Source: Ceratothoa steindachneri
Taxonomy: Eukaryota > Arthropoda > Malacostraca > Isopoda > Cymothoidae
Assembly: GCA_963969495.1 (NCBI GenBank)
Contig: OZ018323.1
Location: forward strand, 80,362,919 to 80,426,918
Length of the DNA: 64,000 bases
Reading direction: 5' to 3'
Shown here: positions 23,340-37,400 of the stretch, piece after piece
How the letters are laid out: each line of letters opens with the position of its first letter
How positions within the stretch are numbered: the stretch's first letter is position 1
Made by a program: the position numbers and the translations under genes
The notes under the pieces: generated by a model
What the model saw: the letters and a program-made list of their open reading frames with translations, nothing else
The model's database searches: none
What the model was told of the DNA's origin: nothing

Positions 23340-23917
23340 TAAAATTTCAATTATAATAAACAGATACATTTAATATATTTTATGAAGATTTCATATGTGG
23401 TAGCATCTCTACAGAGAGAGTATGACAACAATGGTGGAACAGTTCACTTACTGAGCAAAATGTTGCCAGATGATTTCAAGAAACTTCCAAAATATTCCTT
23501 AAAAAAAAAATTGCTCTCATATTTTGCATATGGCAATATTTTATTTTGTTAGTTTATTTAGTATAAGTTCTTGAATATATGATTGTATCATAGGAAATCT
23601 TCATAAAATACATTAAATGCATCCCTTTATGGAAATTTCATTTAGCTACTCATCATAATTTTGAAAATATTTTAACAAGGAAAATCATTTTCTTATTTTA
23701 TTCACTAGTGTAGGTCCCTCTGCCCTCATCTCCAGGTGTGGAGGTCCAGTTCAGCAGTGTGTGGTATGATTAGGGGTTGCAAGTGTCCATCCCCTGCTCT
23801 CCATCGAGAAGAGACCACAATTACACCATTTTACCCACTCCACACTAAGGGAAAGGGAGTGTACCACCTCCCCAAAGCACCCAAGAAAACACCTCAAGGC
23901 AACTTGGAGACCATTAA
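23340..23917. other. spacer without recognisable gene
   Basis: AT-rich to about 23,700, then a more GC-rich stretch at 23,705-23,917 that is not assigned. It may be decayed JL-1 sequence but I could not align it. Confidence 0.35.
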
Positions 23918-24165
23918 AGGGCTAAAGAACCAGCTCAATTGAAGATTAGGCTTTTCATAATTTATTATAATTACGAGCATTGGAGAGGGCATGGAGTGCA
24001 CATATATGGGTGCTGAATTTAAACTAATATAAATTCTTTCTTTGCATTTATTTATATTTTGGTTGTGCATTGAATTATATTTATTTTGGTTGATGATTGT
24101 ATTGGGGATGGAGGAGATATTTGTCTTATGTAAATTGGGTGGTGGAAATATATTATAATAAAATA
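23918..24165. repeat. interspersed repeat R1, copy 2
   Basis: Partner of 19,526-19,765. Like copy 1, it lies immediately to the left of a JL-1 fragment. Confidence 0.8.
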
Positions 24166-24179
24166 TAAGCAATCCACAT

Positions 24180-24990
24180 CTCCTGAAGCCTCCTTCCAGT
24201 CTAATAGGTGTTTCCCAAATGAGTGAAGGGACCTTAGGGGCAGGTGGTTGCCGGTACCATCAGGTACAGCAGAACAATGCTGTCTGCCATCCTCTTTGCC
24301 AAGCAGCCCAGAGTAGTCAGTGTAAAGAGCCAAATGCTGGTCTGGTCACCCAGTCCTTGTGGATTCTTTGGCACCCTCATTCCCTGCAATTCCCAATATC
24401 TAGAAATGATTCAGAAGATAATCTTGACATCAACCCGGCTTGTGGCAACTGTGGCATCACAGAAATAGTGAACCAGGGTGTATGTGGAGATTCCAATGCC
24501 CTGAGAGCACTCAGGACACTTTATGAGTCAATAAAGATGGCAATCCAATCTCCTAACCAGGCACAACACATTATCTCTCTTACCTACTAGTGTATTGCAA
24601 CCAGCTCCTCCCTGTTAGCCCTAAGTCCAAGGCATTTCCATTGAAGGAATATGCCCTCCAGTCTAAGCTCAGAATAGATGCAGGGGTCCTCTTCCAGGCG
24701 AAGACCCTGACAGGAATGGCAAAAGATTTCCTCAAGGCAAAACTCTGGGAGCTGTTGGCTGTCCAATAGACTGTTGCCTCCCAAGATTCAGTGAGGAAAG
24801 TAGGGTTCACCATGCAAGTCTTTGCGTTCCTGAACCTCAGGACCTTTGGAGGGTCACATCTCTGAGTTGCCCCATCCACCCTTATGAGGGGGCTGGTGTA
24901 TAGGCAAGGGAGCACCTTAGAAACCCTCAAAGAAAATTTTCCTCCTGGGGAAAATGTGGCTGTTTATCCTTGCAGGAATGTCACCTGTGG
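24180..24990 (-). mobile_element. JL-1 LINE fragment G: RNase H and C-terminal region
   Basis: The plus-strand text at 24,290-24,600 runs parallel to 50,160-50,470 of copy E. Examples are the aatctxxacatcaacccggctt block and the ccaatgccc-agagcactcag block. In minus-strand translation this covers the RNase H domain. Positions 24,600-24,930 give the region after or before it. It is a decayed pseudogene without an open frame across the domain. Confidence 0.7.
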
Positions 24991-25312
24991 AGGGGGCGGG
25001 TGCTTTAGCTGAAATCTTAGTGTGATCTCTTTGAGCTACCAGCTCTACCATGATCCCACTCCATGTCTCACATGGTGCAAATCCATAAATTAACTTTTCA
25101 TATTTAGTTATGGCCTGTTTTCTATTGCACTCTTTATTTATTTAAAACTAGGAGACAAAAAAAACTCAATTTTATTTAGGGTTACCCTAAACCTTAATAT
25201 GATGTGCAAATAAGAGAAGAGTTTAGCAGCACTGAGTGACACAGATGTAAATCAGGAGAATTGATGGAAAGTAAAAAGCATAACAACAGAAGCAGCATTT
25301 AAAACAACTTAC

Positions 25313-25410
25313 CTCAAAGTGGTGAAAGAAATCATTAACTTCTTTAAAATGTGTGCCAATGGTGTAGAGCTCATGAACTAAGTCCTCTACACAAATGATG
25401 TTATATTGGC
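25313..25410 (-). CDS. RpL7-like: L7-like gene, exon 5 (last one found)
   Basis: Borders are AACAG before and GTAAGT after. It encodes [20 protein letters not shown] then [12 protein letters not shown], the segment that follows the exon 4 end in L7 proteins. It ends in phase 0 with a good donor, so another exon is expected downstream (lower coordinates). I did not find it. Confidence 0.9.
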
Positions 25411-28400
25411 CTGTTAATGGGAAAGAGGAACGTTAGTTATTGATAGGACAAATAAAAACAACTTTTAACACTTCCCCCAAAGGAGGGGTGGGGCATGATA
25501 CAGGTCAAAGCCACTAAAACTATACAGGCCACCTTCTACCCCTTTAATCCTGCCAAGCTTAATAATAATAAAGCTGGGTACCACTTTGTTTATACTGAAT
25601 GGCCCTGCATAGAGATGGGGTGCAATGGGATTCAGCAACTAATTCAAAGGAAGGCCCCTTCCCCCCAACATCAGGCCTACACCCCTAAATCAAAAGAAGT
25701 TAAATAAAATGAAGGAGGCTAACCTCCTTCAAAAGACCTATCCCTATACTCTCAACTATCAAGAACTTTAGAAAACTTATCCTCAAAGGAATTAAAACAG
25801 AACAAAACATTGCTTCAGAGAAAAATACCACACACCCACTACTGACCACCCAAATAATGCACAACTGCTACAGCCTCAAACAAACTCCCCCATAGTGCAG
25901 AGCCATGAGCAAATCCTTCAACATCCCATGCCACATTCTCATACAAAAAATATGCGACACCGACTACAGCATGAATAAAAAAACAATATGAAACTCTCTC
26001 CAATATACATGGCCGAGTCCTTGATCACAGAGCAAAATACAAAAGGAAAAGCTCCACAACAGGGTCCCCAAAGGTGCTATCCTCTATTCTACCCAAACAG
26101 TCAGTCTAAACATCTATGCAGAAGACTTATCCAACCACTCTCAATCCACCTCCATATGCACAGCCACCAGAAACTGAATCAGTTACTCACAACTTCCAAA
26201 AAAGGATTCATGGTAAAAAGAATGCCCCCTCCACCCAAATCAAGTCACCTCTTCCTTCAACAATCAAACTGCCAGTCATATATCTTACCCCACAGCCAAC
26301 CTTCCCAACTCAACCATAATGCACACACTTCTAGTTGTCACTCTAGACCCATAGATGACCTTTACTTAATACACGTAAAACATCAAATCAAAAGTGTTGT
26401 TCAAACTAAGAACACTTACAAACACCAACTTTGGTCAGCACAAAGAAACAGAATTCATCTGCATGACACAACTATGCATTACTAGCCTGGACACCAACCA
26501 AAATCAATACATACCTATACAAGATAATAAAAGTAAAAAAAGTTCCCTCCACTCCTATGTGCAGCTCCAGAACCTCCTAAATCACCACCACTATCAAATA
26601 CACCCATCAAAACAGAACAGAACACTATAAAACATTTTATTTTACCTCCATACTGTACATCCATAGTACTAGAGTCTATAAAAGCATTACAACCTGCCAT
26701 CATTGAATGTGTTTTGGCACCAGTAGGTACACCATACTTAGTACTAACTTTCATAAGACGAACAAAGTCACAGGAGTTATTTTATATGATTGTTTATTTA
26801 TAACTATTTCTAATTGATACTAGTAAAGCATGATTTCATAACTGGTGCATGTAACTGATAGGGACTCTGTCTAGCTATAGTTCTATTACATATACCCTAA
26901 TTTTGACAGTATATAATTTATACCATTTAACCCTTAACCAGCGGGTCTGGATTGCGTCAGAGCTTGTGCCATAAGAGGAAAAATGAGTAATTTTAATTTT
27001 TCTCGGAAGGTCATTTTTATCATTTAAAATATTATTTTATTTAAGTAAATATGCAATGTAAACTATATTTTATTATTCTAAATGTTAGAAAAAATCGTAA
27101 AAAGGATTATGAAAAAAATATAAACTATTTTTTTTAAGATAACTTTTTACGCTTTGGAAAATTTGACAATGTTGAAACTTCGGACCCCATCTTTATACTA
27201 GACTGAAAAATGAAGCATAAATTAAGCTCAAATGTGATTCTGGCAACTCTTTCACTCAAGCTGCCAATTAGTAGTAAAACAACGGGACATCAATTGACGA
27301 TGCTCGTATGGCAGGAAACTCTTTGAATCATCAATTGATGTTACCCGCCATTCTCTAAGGGAACGTCAATTGATGATGTCCACCGGTTAAGGGTTAAATA
27401 ATCTCAAATAGCCCATCTCAGAAGCATGCAACTCTGCTGGACTAATCTTAATACTGGTATGAAGCAACAAATGTACCTCAATACAAATTTCTATGGTAAA
27501 TTTAACATATTAATGATGCAGCCTAGAATATTTCCTTGAAATCCTCCATTTCTTCTTCCTGTTGAAGTTGAATCCACTCCAGACCCAATTTCTTGGGAGC
27601 CTTCCATGGCCACCATTTCAGTAATTGCACTGAGAATAATGACCCATGACAACCCTGGTTTCATAAAATATATTTTGGGGGTTGTTGTAAGTTAGATTAG
27701 GTTAGGTTATGTTATATTCTGTAAAAATGCACACTAGCAGATTACAATTGATGAACAAATAGCTATGAATGAAAGAAAATATCAGGCATCACAGTTTATT
27801 TACTTTTAGCCCCTTTATCTCACACACCCTCAAACACTATCAACATTTTAAAATCTGACTCAGTCTCAGCCACTAACACCAGGCCATCAACATAGAATCC
27901 ATCCCTCACCATTCTCACTCTCCTTTATCACATTCCCATTCATAATTATCTTGTAATTTATTTATAAAGATATTAAACAGCCATGGTGACATCACACAAC
28001 CTTGTCTTAACCACCATCAGCAATGTAAAACCAATCATCCATCCATTCTTAGAACAGAACATGATGGTTCCTTATTTAAGATTATAAACTTTCTCCAGAA
28101 GCATGAATTCAGCACTCCTTTTGTTATCCCTTATTTTTTTTTCAGTGAAAATACCCAACCTTTCCCCCACCCCATGAAATCAACTCACCTTGCTCATCCT
28201 CTAATATCAAATCTTTACTTATAGGTTTAGTCAGAACTTCAATACAACTTTCCTATAACGCTAAAAAGACATCCTAGTGTAGTTCTGGCATTTATTTTTC
28301 TCCCCTTTACCCTTATATAGCAGTATTATCACAGCCTTGGCCAAGGGACCAGGAACTCTTTTCACATCCATCTGACCCATTCCAAACACAATCACTATTA

Positions 28401-31400
28401 TACTTTACTGACTATATCATTTACTCTAGCTACCCCCTGTCCACCACTCCATTTGCCATGCCCCTATTTTTAGAACTCTCACAGCATTAAGTAATGCAAG
28501 CTTATTTTGCATAGCCTGATTCCCCCTGGTTTACACCAAAGAAACCAGCCTTATTTACATTATCTTCAATACCCACATTAACCAACTCGGCAGTGTGTTG
28601 TCATCTACTTTAGATGGCATTCTTATTCTTTAAGTTGACAGCTATTCTTCTCTTGGTTTCTCATTTGTAGAATAATTCTCTGTTCTCACCCATTTAATTT
28701 CTACTTTCTTCCTTACTTTGGATAGACATGGCATCAAATTTTCCTACAAGATCACTCATACTCTTAACTTCTCCTCTTCATTGCCCAATTCATGTCTATC
28801 TATGTACATCCTTGTAATGAAAGAAAAACAATTGCCATGCAATTTTCTTTGAATAGACCCTCCCTCTCTCCAGGCTTTACTGCCATTATTACAAGGTCCA
28901 TACACAAAAATCAACCTGCACTTAAGAGCACTGCCACACCCTCTTCTCCTACCAACTTGATTGCACTCTACACACACAAACATATTCTTCCTTTTAAACA
29001 TGACTACTACTCCCTTCTTCATTGCATCACATATTCCAAATACCCACTAAGTTATACAGAGATGCAACTTAGCTATCATGACTGACTAGACAGTTGGCGA
29101 CATCCCTGCAAATTATTACTATTGTGCCTTGCACTTTTAGGATAAGTGTGTGGTTTGCCAAGCCAGCACCATACGTATCTGAGCTTAATCCCTTTACAAA
29201 GCACAATCACAATGATGGTACTTTTCCTGGAAACAAGTTGAGCCTGTGGGGGAAAATACATTCAAGTCTTGAACATCTACCACTTTCCCACAGAAGTAGA
29301 TGCAATTCAATGCCACTAAAACTACCACCCCTCCCCCTATACAGCACAAAGCCACCATCATTTTTATTCATGCTGAAAGCACTTCATGGGTGATGGGGTG
29401 CTGTATACTGTAACATCACATCCAGTCAAGGTTGATCCTTAGGCAAAAGGCCTCAAGTGCGCTCACCCCTCACACACTCCTTCCATGTACACCAATAATG
29501 GTCAGTCCCTTTTCTCTCAACACTCATTCACATAATCAACCCAACTTTTACACAGTCTTTCAACCCTACTTACACCCTGGCACTCACTCTCATGTATCCA
29601 GTGCACTAGTCTATTGTGAGCCATTCTTTTACATGTCTTTCCACCTCATTCACACTTCTCCACACCATAAACATCTTAGTCATTCCTCACTATAAACCAT
29701 TCACACAGCAAGCATTCCTCTCAAGTTATACATTTGCACTTCTCACTTTAATCTTTCCTCCTAAACTATAGTCTCAGTCCCATACACCAATGTTGGCACA
29801 TTCCAGACTCAATCCCTCAGCATTCACTAACACTTTAATTGCATCATGCACTTTCCTACCAATTAAAAACCATATGGTCACAATCTACTCATTTGTACCC
29901 CCTTCACATTTATTCAAGAGTGAAACCAGAGATTATTATAGTATACCCTACCTTAAAATACTATTTCATGCATTCACTTTTACCTCCTCTCACACTGTCA
30001 AAAGCTAAAATCAACATTTCCAAATTACTCTCTCTCTCATCCACCAACACCAACACACCAGTAGATACCAACATAGAGATAACAGAGTTTACCATTCAGA
30101 CCATACATCCTTAGCACCTGCCATAATGCTTTTTTTATTTACACAATCATAAGCTTTCTCCAGACCCATGAACCCAGTATACACTTCACATACCTTTCCA
30201 CTTTTTTCCACTAGCTGCGTCAGCACAAATGCTTGATCCACACACCCCTATCCACTTGTTTGACTTTCAATTATCTCTCTCATACAACTAATCAAAATTT
30301 TTATATATACATTACCTACAACAATCACTTGTAGCTCTTGCATTCACCTCTCTCTCCTTTACCCTTCTTCAAAACTATTACAGCATTCTTCTTCCAGTTC
30401 TCAGGCACTATTCCACCAGACTCTTTCCATAATACAATCACCACCACTTTTTTATCATCTCACTACATTTTCTACTCCAACTACCTTCCTATTTTTCAAT
30501 ATCCCACCTATGAAGCCAATCATATTTACATTTGTATTATCTTCCAAAGCAATATTATACAACAGCAAACTATTTGCCATCTAGCTTTGACTTCAGTGCT
30601 TACTGCCATTCTTGTGTTTGAAGTTCACACAGCTATTGATTCTTCTCCTGGTTCCTTACTTCCTTCCCGAATAGCTTACTAGTCCCATCTGAATCCTCAT
30701 TCATGCTTTGTCCCAAATGCTTCATTTGCTGCCTTTCTACTCTGTTTAATCATCTGCTTCACAGTGTATGTTATATCCTTGTGTATTCAGCCACATCTTG
30801 CTGACATCCTCATCAGTAGTATTAAGCATTTACAAGTACATATTGTTACTGTCTACTACATGGTGTTATGGGTAATTTGTCCTGTTGGCAAGTCTGAATT
30901 GTGCACATATGTGTCTAAGAAGATGAAGGACAAGTGGAAGGAACATGCTGTGAAGTTTGTGAACAAAGTAAAATATCATCACAAGCCTGGCATGAATGGG
31001 TTCTTATCAGATATGAAGAATTTCTGACAGGACCAGGTAGTAAACCAGTGGTTTTCAACCAGGGTGTCACGAGGGACAACTAAGGGTGCCGTGGGAGTGA
31101 CTAAGAAATCATTTTAAAATGCCTAAATTGAAAAAAATATATGCATTTCAAACATTTCTTAAAAAATCTAATGACACCAAAGTATTTTGAAACTAGCTTC
31201 TATGCATTGTGCAACATAAAAACAATGAAAAAAGAAAGATTGAAGACAGTGAATGAAGAGTTGCCTTGTCAACTCTACATCTCAATATTAAAGAATTATG
31301 GGATACTTATCAAGCTCAAATTTCCCATTAAACTTTTAAAAGTAAGATTTATTTATTTTTAAATTTTATGTCTTATTTCAATTAAATGTTAAATGTCAAT

Positions 31401-34400
31401 CATGGTTAATTTTGAAGTACTTTTCACGTAATTATGTATTTATATCTAAATTATATTATAATGGGGTGCCACAGCTGCTTCTAGATAACAATTAGGGTGT
31501 CACTATCACAAAAGGTTAAAAACCACTGTAGTAAACTCACAAAACAACCACTGGCTTGCTGTGTTCCACAAGGATGTACTGAAAGCAATACAGGCCAAGT
31601 TCCCAGTCCACATCATGGTGTTTGGGATGCCTTGTTTAAGTTCCCAAAGGCTGTATGTGGGGTGACAGGACTCTGTACCATGCCACACATGCAGGACTAT
31701 TCAGTCTTGGATCTCAGACCATTTCTTTGACCACACCGCTCTGAACATCCGATCTCCTAACTTCCCAGACTGGAATCCCCTAGACTATGTGTGGGGTGTG
31801 GTTGAGAGATCAGGAAGTCCCTAAGCACCACCAAGGGTAAGCTTAGGTCAAGGATCACCACTGTTTTCACCCAAACAGGGAAACTGTAGAGAAGGCCTAC
31901 AAGCAGGTTCCATACCACCTGGAGGATGTGGTTGAGGCTGAATTACAATCTTTAAATGTGACTTTGGTAAATATATTTGTTGAAGTGAACTCATTGTTTT
32001 CTTTTATAGTGAAATTCAGCAAAAAATTACCCAACCACCCCCTGTACAAGCTTTACATTCTCATTCCACCATTTGGTTTCCTTTTTCCAGTTGTGGCACA
32101 CCCACACAAATTCCTTGAACTACCTAGTAACACTTCTTTAAATTTGGTCACATCCATTGAAAACCAAAGGGCATAAGTATTCAAATATTTATCAGTTGTT
32201 ATTATTGTTAATATCTCCCTGGGAGGGGATGGCATCCCTGCTCCCTCGGACGACATGGGAGATTAATGAAGTTGTGTGTATGTGTGCATATATACGAGGG
32301 TATAGAATGCAGTGGGAAATGAACAGTCCAAATGACAATGAATGAAAACAAGATAAGAATACTAGAGGAAGCCCAATTAGAGTGGGAGAATATCAAGAGT
32401 AAGAGAACTGGTGGAGATGATCACAAGTATTTTCTTGGAGAAATAATATAAGGAATAGACCCATGTACTATTATGAATAATAGAAGTGCCACAAATAGTG
32501 AGAAGGCTAAGACCAACAGAACAATCCAACATCAAAAGAACAGAAAACAAAGTGTACAAAGAAAGAGCACAGGTAGCCATGCATACAAATTTTAACTCAC
32601 TTGCAAGGATGATCTCACATACAGAATGCTTACAAGTAGGGCAAACAACCCCAATTGGAGAGAGAAAAAACAGAAGTTCCAACATTATGCCAACCTATAT
32701 CATTTTAATTTAAGCACAAGAAAATAAACCAGAAAAAAATCTGCATCACAAAAGAATAAATGCCCAACTTACCAAGACGCTTCTCAATGATTTTGTTGCT
32801 GATCAAAGGAGTATGGTCACCTCTGAATCGCGAAAAGCCTTTTTTATAAACAAGTTGCCGTACAATTTTCAAATTTGGGTAACCATAAGTAATATATGGT
32901 TCCACAATATTAAGTAGCATTAAATTGACTTTAGTCAATTTCATAAAAACTCCATAATATAGTTTTGTGAGATGAAGAAGTCTCATTACTTTTTCGACTT
33001 TGGGGTGGAAACGTCTGAAACTGTAAAAAAAAAAAAAAGATTTCTTTCAAAAGACTGGACTAGTGTCCATCAATGCTACCTAAAATATTCATCATTCTCT
33101 ATTAAGTACAATTCACCCATCTTTTTTTATCTGCACCAATGGCTCTACATAACAATGGGCTATGGCTGTATCCAGTCAGTGCATCACAGGGCAGAGGCCT
33201 ACAAGATAGCATCCACTTGTTTCTCTATCTGGCTACTTTAATTCAATCATTCACATAATTTATCCTCTCATGCCCAACATCCACTTTAAATGTTCATTTG
33301 CATTACTGTCCTTCCATAACAACCTCAGTCCCACACACCAAAATATGAAACCAGTATATTTTCATATGGTGTTGCAACCCTTCACATACCAGAAACCTTG
33401 TACATACCTACCTTAATCATGTCCCTTCTTAAATTCTCACTCAACCTCATTTACACCTTATACAACACAGCCAAGGTATTAAAACTACTTGCTCTAAGCA
33501 TATTCCACCTCATCCTTACCCCCTAAAAACAATTCTTTCTTTCATGCATTTACTTTTAGTCAGTACTCTGCCAAATGCTTCAATCAACATTTCAAAATAC
33601 CCCTCTCTCTCAACCACTAACAGTAGGTCTTCCCCATAACCAACAGATCATCCATTTAAATGAGGCCCAAAATGCTATACCTAGATTAACTACCTAGTTA
33701 ATTGAATGAATTTCAAACCCATTTACAAGCTAAAGAGAATGTAAACCCTTTATTGTTCCATGTTTAAAAAGTAGATTTCAAACAAATACCAAGGTGGAAG
33801 AAATTTATATAAAAAAAGAAGATAAATGTGGTTTAATTCAACACTGGCTTAAACGGCAATTAAAGAGAGTGCCTGATAAGAGGTACAGGAACAGAGCAAA
33901 TTGAAAAATCAATTATCTTTTTCAACTGTGCTTTTATATTCTATTAGAATCTTTAATGAACTTTTGAATACCTCAAAATTTAAAATTACTTTAGATTTTC
34001 ATCATATTCTCTTACCCTCCAATTCTTACAACAAATACAAGCTTGGCCTCATCTTTCATATGAGCAAGGGTATTTTTTTTCTTCATATTATTAAGTCTAG
34101 TGTCCTCTTGTGCCATACAGCGATATTCTTTGATAAACCTTTCAGCTTTTATGAACTTTTTAAATTGCTGTTTTGGTTTTATTTGAATGACCTGAAAAAT
34201 AAAGATCACAATGATGTTAATATATATTTCACCTTAAATGGGTAGCATCTTTTAAATAGCTTGTAAACTAATCTGAGCATGTTTATTTCATAGAAATGAA
34301 TATAGAAGAAAACAGATCAAATAAATAAATGATAAGTGTATAGTTAGGAAAAGCAGACAAGAGAAAAACTTATAATCTTTATCGGCAATGGAGAAGAGCT

Positions 34401-37400
34401 CGCAAAATTTGTGAGAGACAAAGGATTAAGATTACTAGTGGTTGGAAAAAGAAAGAAAGATTAAAGAGCTTCAACATTTATTCAACAAGGTCTCATTTAG
34501 GGAATGAGCCAGAAGTAGAAGGAAACCTATAGTAAAGAAAAGGGAGAAGGGAGCCAGACCATTACAGAAATATTTTCCTATACAAGATCTTATATAGTTA
34601 TTAATAAATTGGCCAAAGGCAAACAGTAGTACATGGTTGTCATGTAGAGATAATATTAAATGAGAGCTAAGAAGGGGAGGGAGTATACAAATAATTGATA
34701 AAACAGATTTAGATAATGTGCATTTCTTTTTATAAGTAAAATATACAAAATCTAAATAAGTTAAATTTGTTTTAAGCACACGCTTGGAAAAAAGTATAGA
34801 GCACCCTGCATTGATTTATATACTTAATATAATCAAACATTTTAAAATTCATATTATTCTAATATGTAAGAAGTATTTTGCTAATATATTTCAATATAGG
34901 AATACCTTGAATAGTGTGGTTAATTAGTTCTGAAGTTTGTCCACTGTTGAAAATGCCACTAATCAAAACATTTATATCATGGGTCTAAATGTAATAATAT
35001 AGTTCAAACTCACAAAAAATAGTAAAAGATAGGATAAAGATTAGAAATAATAATATTTCAAACTATTTTTATTGCTTACAAATTTTAAGGACCAATATTG
35101 CTTGCAATTTTCTACTTTTTCTCTGCATACATATCTTGTAACATTAAAGGGTGCTTTGCAATTTTGGCTAACTTCATCATTACAGGAAAATTGTTTTGTA
35201 GGTGTTTCAGCATCTTCTTCAAAAATGTATTGTTGATCGAACTCTAGAAAAGTTTTATCAACCAAATCATTTAAGGGGAGGCAATGCATTCATGAACATT
35301 AGTTGAATCTAAAGTTTCAAATTTGAGATCTTTTCCTATCCCAACTAAATCTTCCAGATTGTTGCTATTTGCGCTTAAAAGCCTGTGAATTAATTTGCAT
35401 AATGTTGTAAAAGGGTGGTCAACACAGTTCTCATATTGCTAGCAGTCACTTCAAGCCATGAAACCCAGATATTTTCAATGGCTTTCTTGATATAGTTTTT
35501 CCAAAAATCTGCAAATTGTCCTAGTAGCTGTGTTGGCTTAAGCAAATGTTCTTCTCAAATACTATGGCTTGAATATAGTGATAACACTTTGATCCATAAA
35601 CTGAAAATGGCTGCACTTCTTTATCATCTTTACCTTTACACTTTTTACTCATAATGAAATGGGGTATGTTTTTCAATTTAAAGAAGAAACATGACTACAC
35701 TCAACTGATGTGGCAAACTACTGAAATGCCGAAGAGCATGTGAGTCTGAGGTCCATATATGAGAGTGGTGCAAACCAGTAATTTCATATTTGGCAAATGT
35801 TACAGGCAGGAACATAATACCTATGGCTTGCTTGAGTTAAGAAATTGTGGCCGCAATTTTTTTTTTAATATACTACAAATTAAATCTGCACTATGGAAGT
35901 TATTCCTCTATTAATTGGTTAACATATCTGAATACTTAGTATTTTGTTAAATGGTGTATAATTAATAAAATAGTGTTTCAGTTAAATTTATAACTATTGT
36001 ATATTCAATATTTTTTTTAAATAAGTATGATGACTAAAACTAAAGAACTAACAGAAGCACCAATCTTACTTATACAAAGCCAAGGGTAATCACAAGTAGA
36101 AATTGCTAAAAAATAAAATGTCCAAACCACTATAAAATGATATTAAGAGTACAAAAGATTTGTATCAAGGAAGAGAGACCGAAAATGTCTTACAACACAT
36201 TGAAGATAGATTTATTATCATTTGGGCTTCACTACTACACAATCACAGGAAAACATCTGAACTTGTTGGGGAGTTCAATAAAGTTAACCTACTCCCCTCC
36301 CCCATAAACCCCAGAGGGTAGCAAGCCTCTCGATGCCAAGTAGTTTGGTATTCTATATAATGCATTGAGGCAATGCATTATGCTCACAACAGCATTTAAA
36401 TATATTTAAAAGTCTAAGATATAAATCAAAGGGAAGCAGAATTGATGTCTATCATCTAATAGCATTTTTGTAAATAATCTCTAGATTTGGAGATTGCCCT
36501 CAGATGACTAAAGTCAGTTACTATACAGTAATACCCCACCTTACATCAAATCTGCACTTACGCCACTTTTCAAGAGTAAAATTAAGTTCACCTAAGGCCA
36601 TTAAATCTGACTTTATGTCACAGACCAAATAAATAATTTATTATCCCATAAAAACCGTTAAAAGCATATAAAAGTATTTTATATTGTAAAATATGTTGTA
36701 AAATAATAATTTACATTGGTAAATTAAATTTATATATATCGTCACATTTGTGATTCAGGGAAGGCCGCATAGCATCAGTGGCAGGGCTGTGATACTGTAT
36801 TCAGTTCAAGCATGTGGTTTAGCATGTCTACTTCCTTGGCTTTCTGCCTTTATTTCTGTGATTTATTAGTGATCTGCGCATAAAATAACCATGGGTCCAA
36901 AGAAAGGGAAAGTGATTGTACCTAAGCGTAGTGTTCTTACGATGGCCACTGCAAGTAGAATAGACACAAGGGTCAAATAAAAAGTATTAACGAGGTAATT
37001 GTTTTTTAAAAACTAAATTCATTATTAAAAATAATTTTTACTTTACATATGTTTAAAAATGCTGTGTGTTATTCTTACACTAGTTTGAAAGTGCTTACAT
37101 CATTTTTTGTTATTCTTATGCTATTTTGAGTGCTTACCATAATTTTTTGTCATTCTAAGGCATTTTTTATTCATTATGTTCAATTTACATCAAAATTCAG
37201 GTTACAATTAATGGCGTAGAGTAAGGTATTACTGTATATATAATGACAATCAAAGAATCTTGCACAAGAAATATTTTTAAATACAAAATCATTCCAAATA
37301 TCAGATAAGCTCCATACTACCTTATCACTACTTCAGTAATTAAATCAATAAAATAAAAAATATTTTGTGATCATACCTTATCAATCTCTCTCCTGAATTG

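Noticed and set aside
27280..27400. Short repeated cgtcaattgatgatg blocks, considered as CRISPR-like or regulatory array
   Set aside because: Spacing is irregular, there are only about three units, and the context is a eukaryotic intron.
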